From NCBI GenBank assembly GCA_964446945.1, contig CAYUQO010000001.1, positions 62,001 to 126,000 on the forward strand: a stretch of 64,000 bases of DNA. Reading direction: 5' to 3'. The DNA comes from CAIYRG01 sp964446945 (GTDB lineage Bacteria > Pseudomonadota > Alphaproteobacteria > Micropepsales > Micropepsaceae). Position numbers and translations under genes: made by a program. The notes below the pieces were generated by a model. That model saw only the letters and a program-made list of their open reading frames with translations, did not search any database and was not told the DNA's origin. Positions 33,760 to 42,679 of the stretch are shown here, one piece after another. How positions within the stretch are numbered: the stretch's first letter is position 1; every line of letters starts with the position of its first letter.

Positions 33760-36700
33760 GGGCCGATCCAGTCGCCTCTTCCTCGAAGCGCCGGTCCAGC
33801 ACGTGCAGCGTTGGCGGTTTCCGGCGCAACAACGTGTAGATAATCGGGACCAGGAACAATGTGGTCGCGGTCGCGACGATCAGGCCGCCGATGACTGCAC
33901 GCCCCAGCGGAGCGTTCTGCTCGCCGGCTTCCCCGAGGCCCAGGGCCATGGGCAGCATGCCCATGATCATGGCCAGGGCGGTCATGAGGATGGGCCGCAG
34001 ACGCGCGCGGCCTGCGGTGACGATCGCTTCAAGCGGAGAAAGATTCTCACGTGCGCGAATGTCATTGGCAAAACTGACCACGAGAATCGAGTTCGAGACC
34101 GAAATGCCTACCGACATGATCGCGCCCATCAGCGATTCGACGTTGATCGTCGTCCCGGTCAGCGCCAGCATCCACAGAATCCCGATCAGCGCGCCGGGTA
34201 CCGCCATGATGATAATAAGCGGGTCGACCCAGGACTGAAACAGGATAACCAGAAGCGCATAGACGAGGAAGATGGCCAAGACCAGACCTTCGGCCAAAAG
34301 GATGAAAGAGTTGTCCATGGTCTCGGCCTGTCCGCGCAGGTCGATCTCGGTCGTGCTTGGAAGTGTCTTCCTGGCGTCGGCAATGGCGTTCCGGATTTCT
34401 CCAGCGACGCTGCCGAGATCGCGGCCGTCCACATTCGCGGCGACATCCACGACCCGCTGAATCGTGTAGTGGTTCAACGACTGCACATTCATCACGGGTT
34501 TGACGTCCGCGACATCGGCGAGACGTGTTGCGGGTGCCGCGGGCGGAGCAGCAACCGACTGCGGCCCGGCGCTGCCGAGTGGCCGCAGGGCGCCGGAACT
34601 GACCGGAATGTTCATCAAGTCCGCAACACTGGTCAGCTTTTGCACCGGCACCTGCACCGCGACCGTGTAGTTGACGTTGTTGACCGGGTTGAGGAAGAAC
34701 GACGGCGATGTCCCGGAGCTGGACACCAGCGCGGTCAGCAGATTGCTGGAGATGTCCTTTTGGGTCACACCAACCTCGGCGGCGCGAAGCCGGTCCACAT
34801 CCACCTGCAGACCCGGGAAGTTGAACGCCTGAACCACATGGGCATCAACGACACCGGGAATGGTCTTTATGGTGCGCAGAAGTTTCTGCGCCACCACATA
34901 GGAGCGGTCGAAATTGGAATCCTGGATTTGAATATCGATCGGCGCAGAAAGCCCGAAATTCAGCACCTGATTCACAATGTCGGCATTCTGGAAGTAAAAT
35001 GAAGCATCGGGAAAATCCCGCGCCAGCTCGACGCGCATTCGTCTCATATATTCCAGAGACGGATGATGCGGCGTGTTCAGGTTGATGAGAATTTCGGCAT
35101 CCGAACTGCTGACGTTTTCGGACGGAACGAAGGATTGGGCAAAGGCGCTCGGAGCGCCAATCAGGTCGTCGATGGTGCGCAATTCGGACGCCGGGATAAG
35201 CGTGCGGATGCGCTTCTCGACCTGCAATACCTCCTGCTCCGTGGTTTCGATGCGATCCCCCGGCGGAACACGCATGTGAAGTTTGATGATGCCGACATCG
35301 GCGGTGGGGAAGAAGTCGCGCCCTACAGCAATCGCAAGAACGCCGCTGAGCGCAATTGCAGCGGCAAAACAAGTCAGAATGAAGCCGCGCTGCCGCAGCG
35401 TGGCCGACAAGGCGCGGCCATAGGAATTGCGCAGACCGGCAAATGCGCGTTCGAAGAACACCACCAAACCGCTGCCTTCACCCTCAGCCGACTCGTGTTC
35501 GGCCAGCATGTAGCGGGCGAAAGCCGGCAGCATCGCAAACGACAGCACATATGACGCCAGCATCGCCAGAACGACGGTGATGGCCAGCGGAATGAAGAGG
35601 TAGCGCGCGGGCCCCGTCAGCAACACGACCGGGAAAAATACAATACAGATCGCCAATGTCGCCACGGTGAGCGGCCGGATGACCTCGGCCGCGCCATCAA
35701 TGATTGCGACCGTCAGCCGTTTGCCCAACATTTGATTGCGGTGAATGTTTTCCACCAGCACGGTTGCATTATCGACCAGGAGCCCAATGGCGAGCGCCAG
35801 ACCGCCGAGCGTCATCAGATTGATTGTCTGTCCGGCCAGAAACAGGCCGACAAGGCTGGCCGCGATCGAAAGGGGGATCGTCAGCGACACCAGAACGGTG
35901 CTCCGCCAACTGCCAAGGAACACCAGGATCATCAGTGAAACCAGAACGGAAGAGACTATCACCTCTCGCAGCACATTATTGACCGCAGCGCGGACGAATA
36001 CGGACTGGTCGAAGTCCAGACTGAGGCGGAGCCCCTTCGGGGACCCCGCCTGCAGCGTCGGCAGCATCGCGCGGGTCGAGTCGACGACGGCAAGGGTCGA
36101 CGCGTCCGAGTGCTTGAGAATCGGCAGATAGGCCGCGCGGTGACCATCGACGTGGACAATGTTGGTTTGAACCGCAAAGCTGTCGCTGACTTTGGCGACG
36201 TCGCGTATCAGCACCGGCACGCCGTTCCGAATGCCAACGGGCAGATCGTTGAAACGCTCAACTTCGGTGGGGCTGGAATTCAATGCCACATTGTATTCGC
36301 GGTCGCCGATGCGGGCGAGCCCGGCCGGAACGATCACGTTGGACGTCAGCAGCGTGTTGAGAAGATCGGATGTTGTCAGACCCTGTGCCGAAAGCCGCGC
36401 CGGGTCAGCTTCGATGATGATCTGCCGGTTCTTGCCGCCAAACGGTGACGGGATCGTCATGCCGGGAATGGTAAACAGTTTCAGGCGCAGGAAATTCACG
36501 CCGTAATCGTAGATCTCCTGCTCCGACAGAACCGTACTTGCGAGCGTCAGCTGCACGACCGGCAGGTTGGAAGCATCAAACTGCACGATGAATGGATTGT
36601 TGGCGCCGGGGGGCAAGAATCGCAGCATGTTGTCGTCGGCGGCGGTGATCTGCGCGATTGCGCCGCCGACATCCGCGCCCGGCTGGAAATAGATTTTGAT

Positions 36701-36976
36701 CAGTCCGCCGCCGGGGAATGATTGCGATTCAATGTGATCGATGCCGTTGACCGTGCTGGAGTAGTTACGCTCGGCCACCAGCACTATGCGCCGTTCCATG
36801 TCCTCTGCGGAAAGTCCATTAAAGCCCCAGGCGATTTCGACCACCGGAATGTTGATGGCCGGAAAAATATCGACGAGCATGCGCGTGACGGACAGGACGC
36901 CCATCAACACGATCAGCACGGCGCCGATGGCTGCCGTGTATGGCCGGCGCAGCGCAAGCCGCACCAAATTCAACAT
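33752..36976 (-). CDS. RND efflux permease with altered proton-relay residues
   Basis: Inner-membrane resistance-nodulation-division transporter of 1074 residues, with 12 helices and two large periplasmic loops; the MFP gene follows with an 8-base overlap. Helix 4 reads GLLVDNATVLVEN, so residues 402-403 are Asp-Asn where AcrB has Asp407-Asp408. Helix 10 reads GISVSNSILVVSFAND, placing Ser961 where AcrB has Lys940. GGAGGG precedes the ATG. No outer-membrane factor is adjacent; it may use the one at 41189. Cargo unknown. Confidence 0.94.
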   Translation of the reverse strand: MLNLVRLALRRPYTAAIGAVLIVLMGVLSVTRMLVDIFPAINIPVVEIAWGFNGLSAEDMERRIVLVAERNYSSTVNGIDHIESQSFPGGGLIKIYFQPGADVGGAIAQITAADDNMLRFLPPGANNPFIVQFDASNLPVVQLTLASTVLSEQEIYDYGVNFLRLKLFTIPGMTIPSPFGGKNRQIIIEADPARLSAQGLTTSDLLNTLLTSNVIVPAGLARIGDREYNVALNSSPTEVERFNDLPVGIRNGVPVLIRDVAKVSDSFAVQTNIVHVDGHRAAYLPILKHSDASTLAVVDSTRAMLPTLQAGSPKGLRLSLDFDQSVFVRAAVNNVLREVIVSSVLVSLMILVFLGSWRSTVLVSLTIPLSIAASLVGLFLAGQTINLMTLGGLALAIGLLVDNATVLVENIHRNQMLGKRLTVAIIDGAAEVIRPLTVATLAICIVFFPVVLLTGPARYLFIPLAITVVLAMLASYVLSFAMLPAFARYMLAEHESAEGEGSGLVVFFERAFAGLRNSYGRALSATLRQRGFILTCFAAAIALSGVLAIAVGRDFFPTADVGIIKLHMRVPPGDRIETTEQEVLQVEKRIRTLIPASELRTIDDLIGAPSAFAQSFVPSENVSSSDAEILINLNTPHHPSLEYMRRMRVELARDFPDASFYFQNADIVNQVLNFGLSAPIDIQIQDSNFDRSYVVAQKLLRTIKTIPGVVDAHVVQAFNFPGLQVDVDRLRAAEVGVTQKDISSNLLTALVSSSGTSPSFFLNPVNNVNYTVAVQVPVQKLTSVADLMNIPVSSGALRPLGSAGPQSVAAPPAAPATRLADVADVKPVMNVQSLNHYTIQRVVDVAANVDGRDLGSVAGEIRNAIADARKTLPSTTEIDLRGQAETMDNSFILLAEGLVLAIFLVYALLVILFQSWVDPLIIIMAVPGALIGILWMLALTGTTINVESLMGAIMSVGISVSNSILVVSFANDIRARENLSPLEAIVTAGRARLRPILMTALAMIMGMLPMALGLGEAGEQNAPLGRAVIGGLIVATATTLFLVPIIYTLLRRKPPTLHVLDRRFEEEATGSAHA

Positions 36977-37085
36977 GTCAGTTGTCCCTCCGGCGAGAGA
37001 TTAGAGGCCGGGGCCGGTCATGCCAATAAAAAAGGCAGATTGCCGCTGTTACAGGCAGCCTGTCTACAGAAGCGTGGGCGAAGCC

Positions 37086-37793
37086 TCAGTTGGCGAAGGT
37101 TTCGTCGAATGAATAGCCGGCAGACCGGACGGTCCGGATCGGGTCGCGTTCCCCCGACTCATTCAGGGACTTCCGTAGCCGGCCGATATGGACATCCACG
37201 GTGCGGGCTTCGACATACACCTCGGTGCCCCATACCGTGTCGAGCAGCTGTTCGCGCGAAAAAACGCGCCCGGGATTCTGCATCAGGCGTTCCAGAATCC
37301 GATATTCGGTGGGGCCAAGGTGCAATTCACGCACTCCCCTGTGGACGCGATGATTGACCCGATCCAGGCTGATATCGCCAAGCACGATGACGTCCTCCAT
37401 CAGTCCCGGGCGGACGCGGCGCATGACCGCACGCGATCTGGCGAGGAATTCCGACATGGAGAACGGCTTCACGATGTAATCGTCGGCGCCGGTATCCAGT
37501 CCGCGGATGCGGTCGGTTTCTTCTCCGCGCGCGGTCAGCATGATGATTGGCACGTTGCGTGATTCGCCGCGGGCGCGCAGGCGGCGGCAGACCTCGATTC
37601 CGGACAATTCGGGCAGCATCCAGTCGAGTACGATGAGGTCAGGCGAACTCTCTGCGGCGACCATGAGCGCTTCATCGCCGTTCCGCGCCTCGAAAACGCG
37701 GTAGCCCTCGCGCTCGAGATTGTAACGGAGCAGCGTGCACAGGGCGCTTTCGTCTTCGACGATCAGGACCGAGGGCTTGCCGGTCTCACTCAT
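37086..37793 (-). CDS. phoB: Phosphate regulon response regulator PhoB
   Basis: OmpR-family regulator of 235 residues: receiver domain with EDE (14-16), phospho-acceptor Asp57 in VLDWMLPE, and conserved Lys in IVKPFSMSE; then a winged-helix domain (HLGPTEYRILERLMQNPGRVFSREQLLD; TVDVHIGRLRKSL). It activates PHO-box promoters under phosphate limitation when phosphorylated by PhoR. Gene order phoR-phoU-phoB identifies it; only four bases separate it from phoU. Confidence 0.93.
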   Translation of the reverse strand: MSETGKPSVLIVEDESALCTLLRYNLEREGYRVFEARNGDEALMVAAESSPDLIVLDWMLPELSGIEVCRRLRARGESRNVPIIMLTARGEETDRIRGLDTGADDYIVKPFSMSEFLARSRAVMRRVRPGLMEDVIVLGDISLDRVNHRVHRGVRELHLGPTEYRILERLMQNPGRVFSREQLLDTVWGTEVYVEARTVDVHIGRLRKSLNESGERDPIRTVRSAGYSFDETFAN

Positions 37794-37796
37794 GGC

Positions 37797-38510
37797 TTAT
37801 TTCGCTTGGCCCGGAAGCTGCGCCGTGGCGGTCATGTCCGCCTTTGGGCGGTCCACATTCAGATAATTTCCGGTCACCATGTAATGCACGGTTTCTGCAA
37901 TATTCGTGGCGTGATCGCCAGCGCGTTCAATGTTCTTCGCGACAAAGAGCAGATGCGTGCACAAGCCGATCGTGCGCGGGTCTTCCATCATGTAGGTCAG
38001 CAGCTCGCGAAACAGGCTGTTGTAGAGCTCGTCGATTTCTTCGTCGCTGCGCCAGACTTCCTTGGCGGCGCCGGCATCGCGGTCTGAAAACGCGTCGAGC
38101 ACACCCTTGAGCTGGCGCAGAGTCTGCCGTCCCATCCGGCCGAGGCTTTGCGCCAGTTTGATCGGTGGCTCGCGGTTCAGCACCATCGCGCGCTTGCCGA
38201 TGTTCTTTGCCAGATCGCCAATCCGTTCCAGTTCATTGGCGATCTTGATCGCCGCCAGCGTGCTGCGCAGATCGACCGCCATGGGCTGCCGCAGAGCAAG
38301 TAGCCTGAGGGCCTGATCCTCAACCGCCTGCTGCAGGCGGTCGATCCGCTCATCACTCGCGACCGCCGCTTCGGCAAGCTTACCGTCGCGCTTTGCGATC
38401 GCCTCAATCGCGTTGGCGAGCTGCGTCTCGGTGATGCCGCCCATCTGGGCCACCAGACTTGCCAGCATCTCCAGCTGTTCGGTAAATGCTTTCACCGTGT
38501 GCTCATTCAT
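37797..38510 (-). CDS. phoU: Phosphate-signalling protein PhoU
   Basis: A 237-residue protein of two three-helix bundles that dampens PhoR signalling and modulates the Pst transporter. Repeats of the metal-binding E-R-IGD-A type are visible (NELERIGDLAKNIGKRA and AKNIERAGDHATNIAETV). The ATG at 38508-38510 has GAGGG upstream and gives the family N-terminus (MNEHTVKAF); a longer frame overlapping phoR is unlikely. Between phoR and phoB on the same strand. Confidence 0.94.
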   Translation of the reverse strand: MNEHTVKAFTEQLEMLASLVAQMGGITETQLANAIEAIAKRDGKLAEAAVASDERIDRLQQAVEDQALRLLALRQPMAVDLRSTLAAIKIANELERIGDLAKNIGKRAMVLNREPPIKLAQSLGRMGRQTLRQLKGVLDAFSDRDAGAAKEVWRSDEEIDELYNSLFRELLTYMMEDPRTIGLCTHLLFVAKNIERAGDHATNIAETVHYMVTGNYLNVDRPKADMTATAQLPGQAK

Positions 38511-38599
38511 TTTGCACGCCCTCACACGACCGGCACGCCCACGACTCGCCGAATCAACCACATTACTGCAGGGCGAATATAACAGATTAATGACGCGGT

Positions 38600-39637
38600 T
38601 CAGGCCGCAGGCAGCCACGCGGTAAAGGTGCTGCCGCTTCCGGGCACACTGTGGATTTCCAGCCGCCCGCGATGTCGGTTGAGGATATGCTTGACGATGG
38701 CAAGACCAAGGCCCGTACCGCCCCGTTCGCGGCTGCGCTTCACATCCACGCGGTAGAACCTTTCGGTCAGCCGCGGGATCGCCTCTCGGGGGATTCCCTC
38801 GCCTTCGTCCTCCACAGCGACGAAAATCTGCGCGCGCTCGCGATCAGCGCCGGCGGGTGCGGAGGTGCCGAAGCGGACGCGGACATGTCCCCCCGGCCGG
38901 CCATACTTGATGGCATTGTGAATCAGGTTCTGGAAAACCTGGGTGAGTTCATCGTGCTCACCGATGGCCCGCAGCGGCGGGTGATCCTCAATTTCAATCT
39001 CGATGTTCTCGGAATCGGCCAGCGGCTTGAGAACATCAGCGGCATCGCGCACGAGGTCGACAACGTCGGCCTCACCCGAGGGAGGAATGTGCTCATTCAT
39101 TTCGATCCGGTTGAGCGACAGCAGGTCCTCGATCAGCCGGCGCATGCGGCTGGCTTCGTTGCTCATGATCTCCAGAAAGCGTTCACGTGCCGCCGGGTCG
39201 TCTTTCGCGTGGCCACGCAGCGTATCGATAAACCCGGTCAGCGAGGCGAGTGGAGTTCGCAATTCATGGCTGGCATTCGCGACAAAATCGGCGCGCAGCT
39301 GGTCGGAACGGCGGATATTGCTGACGTCGCGGATGCGCACCATTAGAAGCTCACCGGAGGCGCGGCTGACATGTGCCTCAAAGTGCCGCTCGACGGGGAC
39401 CGGCATCGTGAACGCTACTGTCTCGGCGGGGCTGCCGCTGTGCACGCGTCCGATGCTTTCCAGCAATTCCGGGGTGCGCAGCACGGACGAAAGCCGCTTG
39501 CCCGTCGCGTCCGAACGGATCAGTGAATGAGTCGCGGGATTAGCGAAGACCACGCGGTCGGCGGCATCCAGAAGCAACAGTGGCTCGTCGATAGAATCGA
39601 GGATTTCGCGCGCCGTATCCGGAATTGGATTTTGCAT
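38600..39637 (-). CDS. phoR: Phosphate regulon sensor kinase PhoR (no visible membrane anchor)
   Basis: Histidine kinase of 345 residues: PAS-like domain (about 10-105, LLLDAADRVVFANPATHSLIR), HisKA with phospho-acceptor His124 in NASHELRTPL, and HATPase (LIHNAIKYGRPGGH; VEDEGEGIPREAIPRLTERFYRVD; GTGLGLAIVKHI). PhoR proteins normally begin with one or two transmembrane helices; none is visible here, and the frame has no earlier start. It could be cytosolic. PhoU follows 89 bases later. Confidence 0.9.
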   Translation of the reverse strand: MQNPIPDTAREILDSIDEPLLLLDAADRVVFANPATHSLIRSDATGKRLSSVLRTPELLESIGRVHSGSPAETVAFTMPVPVERHFEAHVSRASGELLMVRIRDVSNIRRSDQLRADFVANASHELRTPLASLTGFIDTLRGHAKDDPAARERFLEIMSNEASRMRRLIEDLLSLNRIEMNEHIPPSGEADVVDLVRDAADVLKPLADSENIEIEIEDHPPLRAIGEHDELTQVFQNLIHNAIKYGRPGGHVRVRFGTSAPAGADRERAQIFVAVEDEGEGIPREAIPRLTERFYRVDVKRSRERGGTGLGLAIVKHILNRHRGRLEIHSVPGSGSTFTAWLPAA

Positions 39638-39786
39638 ATCTACGTGCGGCTCCGCCGATTCGTCCGCGATACTCTGCCCCGCGCCCGAATGCCAGATAAA
39701 TGGAAATCCGGGTCACGGTGCGATTATATGGGCTGCATCCCAAGCCGCAGCGGGCATAGATGCTTAGAAGTGGAATCTAACCTGGC

Positions 39787-40326
39787 ATGACAGCGGAGCC
39801 GGACGTTCAACCTGCCTCCCATGCAGGCGATGGCGCGATATCCGATTCTGCGGGCTGTGACGCCGTGGAGCCGGCGCCTGCGGAGACCTCAAAAAGCGGC
39901 AATTACGCTGGCTGGCTTGCGGTGACGGCGATGGCATCCGGGTTGCTGTTGGGCATTTTGCTGGCCGGAGCTTTCGGCATAGGCAGCGACATTCGCGCCG
40001 GAGGCGGATCGCTTTTCGCGCAGGGCGTCCTTGCCCAGGCTCTGTCCGACGAAATGTCCGGGAATCACGGCATCGGCCCCAGCTTCTGGAGCAAGGATGG
40101 ATATTTCTGCCGCGCTTTCGATACGCGAAACGGGACGCATCCGGGGCTTGACGGTATCGCCTGCCGTGAAGGTGCAGGTTGGCACATCCGTATTGTCACG
40201 ACCGCCGCAGGAGCCACGGAAATGCCCGTCACCGTGCGAAACACAATGGACAATCTGATCGTGGGGTCTCCATTGGACGCGACGGCGGAGCGTCAGGCGC
40301 GCCGTCAGGGCTGGCGCCCGGGGTGA
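39787..40326 (+). CDS. Membrane-anchored protein of unknown function
   Basis: A 179-residue protein with an acidic/Ala-rich cytosolic N-terminus, one membrane helix (AGWLAVTAMASGLLLGILLAG), and a periplasmic domain with two cysteines in YFCRAFDTRNG and GIACREGAGWHIRIV. That Cys-Arg...Ala-Cys pattern resembles the C-terminal domain of some surface-antigen or anti-sigma-like alphaproteobacterial proteins, but I cannot name the family. Divergent from phoR. Confidence 0.75.
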   Translation: MTAEPDVQPASHAGDGAISDSAGCDAVEPAPAETSKSGNYAGWLAVTAMASGLLLGILLAGAFGIGSDIRAGGGSLFAQGVLAQALSDEMSGNHGIGPSFWSKDGYFCRAFDTRNGTHPGLDGIACREGAGWHIRIVTTAAGATEMPVTVRNTMDNLIVGSPLDATAERQARRQGWRPG

Positions 40327-40458
40327 CGCGCAATCGTCCCGCCAGTTCCAAAGTCCGAGCTCAAAGTTAATTGAGGTTCGTGAAGGCGCAACAATCTGTC
40401 TACGCCCGTTTTCAGTCGTGACGTCCTTCTGGGCACGAGCAAAAAAGGAAAACGGGAC

Positions 40459-40728
40459 ATGATCTTACGAGGTTTTGCGGCGCTGGTCGGCGTGACTGCA
40501 CTGGTGTCTTTGGCCGCTGCCCCGGGCTTCGCGGCCACCGCTCAAAATTCTGCTACGCATCACCCGCACCGGGTTGCCACGGCCGCGCATGGGGCACAGC
40601 AAACCCAGGTGCAGGAAAAGACTTCGCAGCAGGCAGCCAGCACAAAGAATCGCATCACCATCGTCTCTGTCGGACCGCAAGCGATGCTCACTCGCATCCG
40701 CGACCTGGCGATGCAAGAGACCGGATAG
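40459..40728 (+). CDS. Small secreted protein of unknown function
   Basis: An 89-residue protein with a signal peptide (ILRGFAALVGVTALVSLAAA, cleavage probably at GFA-AT), a His/Gln/Thr-rich low-complexity middle and the C-terminal NRITIVSVGPQAMLTRIRD. AGGAAAACGGGAC precedes the ATG. No family recognised. Copy B of the dispersed repeat begins directly after its stop. Confidence 0.65.
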   Translation: MILRGFAALVGVTALVSLAAAPGFAATAQNSATHHPHRVATAAHGAQQTQVQEKTSQQAASTKNRITIVSVGPQAMLTRIRDLAMQETG

Positions 40729-40731
40729 AGC

Positions 40732-40851
40732 CGTTTTTGCGATTTCGTTGAGTCGCAAAATGCCAGGCTTTCTTATTGACGCGTTTTCTACGCCCAACCG
40801 GCAGCCATCCCCGTTCGAACCGGGGACATGCTTCGGCGGAACACGCTTCAG
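40732..40851 (-). repeat. Dispersed palindromic element, copy B
   Basis: Second copy of the element at 31203-31302, in the opposite orientation. TTTTGCGA (40735-40742) pairs with TCGCAAAA (40753-40760); then CTTTCTTATTGACGCGTTTTC, ACCGGC and GCTTCGGCGGAACACGCTT parallel copy A. Relative to A it carries an extra inner stem, CCCCG opposing CGGGG around TTCGAA (about 40809-40825). Confidence 0.72.
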
Positions 40852-40913
40852 AGGACCATTTCAGTCTGGTCCGGCCGCAGGCATAAAATAGAACATTGTG
40901 TGCCGGATCACTC

Positions 40914-40956
40914 GGCCGGACCAGGACGATAGCCCCGCTCCTGTCCGGCCTTTTTG
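40914..40956 (+). terminator. Rho-independent terminator-like hairpin
   Basis: GGCCGGAC (40914-40921) and GTCCGGCC (40943-40950) form an 8-bp GC-rich stem followed directly by TTTTTG. The loop of 21 bases is large. It would stop plus-strand transcription from the small secreted protein gene before the efflux operon. The remaining bases from 40852 to 41188 show no coding frame I can support. Confidence 0.5.
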
Positions 40957-41188
40957 TTGCCTTCCGGGAACGGGCCAGCGCGCGGGAAGTCGCCGGTGCG
41001 CGGCGGAAAATCGCGCCCGCGCAAAGACGTAAATATCGACAGCAAATAAAGAAATCTTTAGTTTGCCCGGTGGTGGCTGGGCGGCGCGTCATCGCGCCAC
41101 CGGAAAAAATCTCCGGATGGCTTTGTGCAGACCGGATTTCCGTGGCCGATATCGGCTATAGAGCCGCTGCAATTCGGGGGCAATACGC

Positions 41189-42679
41189 GTGCTTCGACAC
41201 ATCGGTTCGCTACTTCTGGCCGCATCCTCGGCAACTATCTTGACCGGTTGTACGCTGGGGCCGGATTTCATTCGTCCCGCAGCACCGGCAGTGACGCAGT
41301 ACACGCCGGGCGCATTACCACCGGAAACAGCCGCGGCCGACACGATCGCAGGCGACGCACAACGTTTTCTGACCGATGCGGATGTGCCGGGGCGCTGGTG
41401 GATGCTGTTCGGTTCACCGGCGCTCAACCAGTTGGAAGAAGAAGCATTGCGCGCCAATCCCGAGGTGGAGACGGCGCAGGCGACTCTGCGCCAGGCGCAT
41501 GAAGAATATCTGGCCGAGACAGGAGCCCAGTTCCCGCAGGTCGGTGTCTCCGCATCCGTAGCCCATGAGCAGACAAGCGCCGGCGGAAGAGCCGCCGGTA
41601 CACCATTTGATCTTTTTACCGCCGGACCGAGCGTGTCCTATGTACCCGACGTGTTCGGCGGCATCGCCCGGTCGATCGAGGCGCAGGCCGCGGCGCAGGA
41701 AAACAGCCGGTTTCAGCTTGAGGCGACTTACCTCACCCTGACGTCGAATGTCCTGATTACGGTCATTCAGGCGGCCTCCCTGTCGGCGCAGATCGCCGCA
41801 ACCCAGGACATCATTGCCGACGAACAACAGTTGCTCGATTTGCTCAATCAGCAATTCCAGCTTGGCGCGGTGGCGCGTGGCGATGTTCTGACCCAGCAGT
41901 CGCAATTGGCGCAGGTGCAGGCAACCCTTCCGCCATTGCAAAAACAGCTCGAGCAGACGCGCTATACATTGTCGACGCTGGTGGGGCGCTTCCCGTCCCA
42001 GGATCAGGTTCCAGACATCCAGCTTGCGGATCTCCAATTGCCGCGCGACCTGCCGCTCAGCGTGCCTTCAAAGCTCGTCGAGCAGCGGCCGGACATTCGT
42101 GCCTCGGAAGCGCTGATGCATGAGGCCAGCGCGCAAATCGGGGTCGCCGACGCAAACATGTTTCCGCAGTTCACCGTTTCGGGCAGCGTCACGAATGAGG
42201 CGAACTTCGTGAACCAGTTCTTTCAGGGCAATCCAATCTGGTCGATTGGTACAAGTGTGACGGCGCCGATTTTTCGCGGCGGCACGTTGAGAGCGCAGGA
42301 ACGCGCGGCCTTTGACGTATTCGATCGCACGGCGGCGCAATACAAGACAACCGTCCTGAACGCCTTTTCCAACGTTGCCGGCACGCTGTCGGCTCTCACG
42401 CTCGATGCCGACAGGCTGAAAACGCAGCTCTATGCTGAGCAAACAGCACAGCAGAGTCTGGAAATCATTCAGGAGCAATTCCAGGCTGGTGCGATTGCCT
42501 ACCTTTCACTGCTCGATGCACAACGCACCTATGAACAGGCGCGGATCGGGCTGGTGATTGCGCAATCCGAGCGGTTTGCCGACACGGTAGCGCTGTTTCA
42601 GTCACTCGGCGGCGGCTGGTGGAATCGCGATGACGCGCCCGACATCCGGAATCCCGCGGGAGTCGCGAGCAATCAATGA
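41189..42679 (+). CDS. Outer-membrane efflux lipoprotein (NodT/OprM family)
   Basis: TolC-like channel subunit of 496 residues. A lipoprotein signal ends in LTGC (Cys about 20), followed by GPDFIRPAAP typical of NodT-type factors. WWMLFGSPALNQLEEEAL, coiled-coil helices, and a second structural repeat (VEQRPDIRASEALMHEASAQIG) are family hallmarks. The start is a GTG with GGGGG upstream. Its stop overlaps the adaptor ATG (ATGA), making the order OMF-MFP-RND, complete in one operon. Confidence 0.93.
   Translation: MLRHIGSLLLAASSATILTGCTLGPDFIRPAAPAVTQYTPGALPPETAAADTIAGDAQRFLTDADVPGRWWMLFGSPALNQLEEEALRANPEVETAQATLRQAHEEYLAETGAQFPQVGVSASVAHEQTSAGGRAAGTPFDLFTAGPSVSYVPDVFGGIARSIEAQAAAQENSRFQLEATYLTLTSNVLITVIQAASLSAQIAATQDIIADEQQLLDLLNQQFQLGAVARGDVLTQQSQLAQVQATLPPLQKQLEQTRYTLSTLVGRFPSQDQVPDIQLADLQLPRDLPLSVPSKLVEQRPDIRASEALMHEASAQIGVADANMFPQFTVSGSVTNEANFVNQFFQGNPIWSIGTSVTAPIFRGGTLRAQERAAFDVFDRTAAQYKTTVLNAFSNVAGTLSALTLDADRLKTQLYAEQTAQQSLEIIQEQFQAGAIAYLSLLDAQRTYEQARIGLVIAQSERFADTVALFQSLGGGWWNRDDAPDIRNPAGVASNQ

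Noticed and set aside
33578..35002. 474-residue plus-strand frame over the RND permease gene
   Set aside because: Antisense to a well-supported permease with intact motifs; composition is His/Arg/Asp-rich shadow sequence.
39783..39792. Single CTGTCAT half-site upstream of phoR
   Set aside because: A PHO box needs two such repeats spaced by about four bases; the second half is missing.
40806..40830. tRNA-like T-arm (CCCCG/CGGGG around TTCGAA)
   Set aside because: The loop begins with G rather than T, no acceptor or anticodon arm can be found around it, and the segment belongs to copy B of the dispersed repeat.
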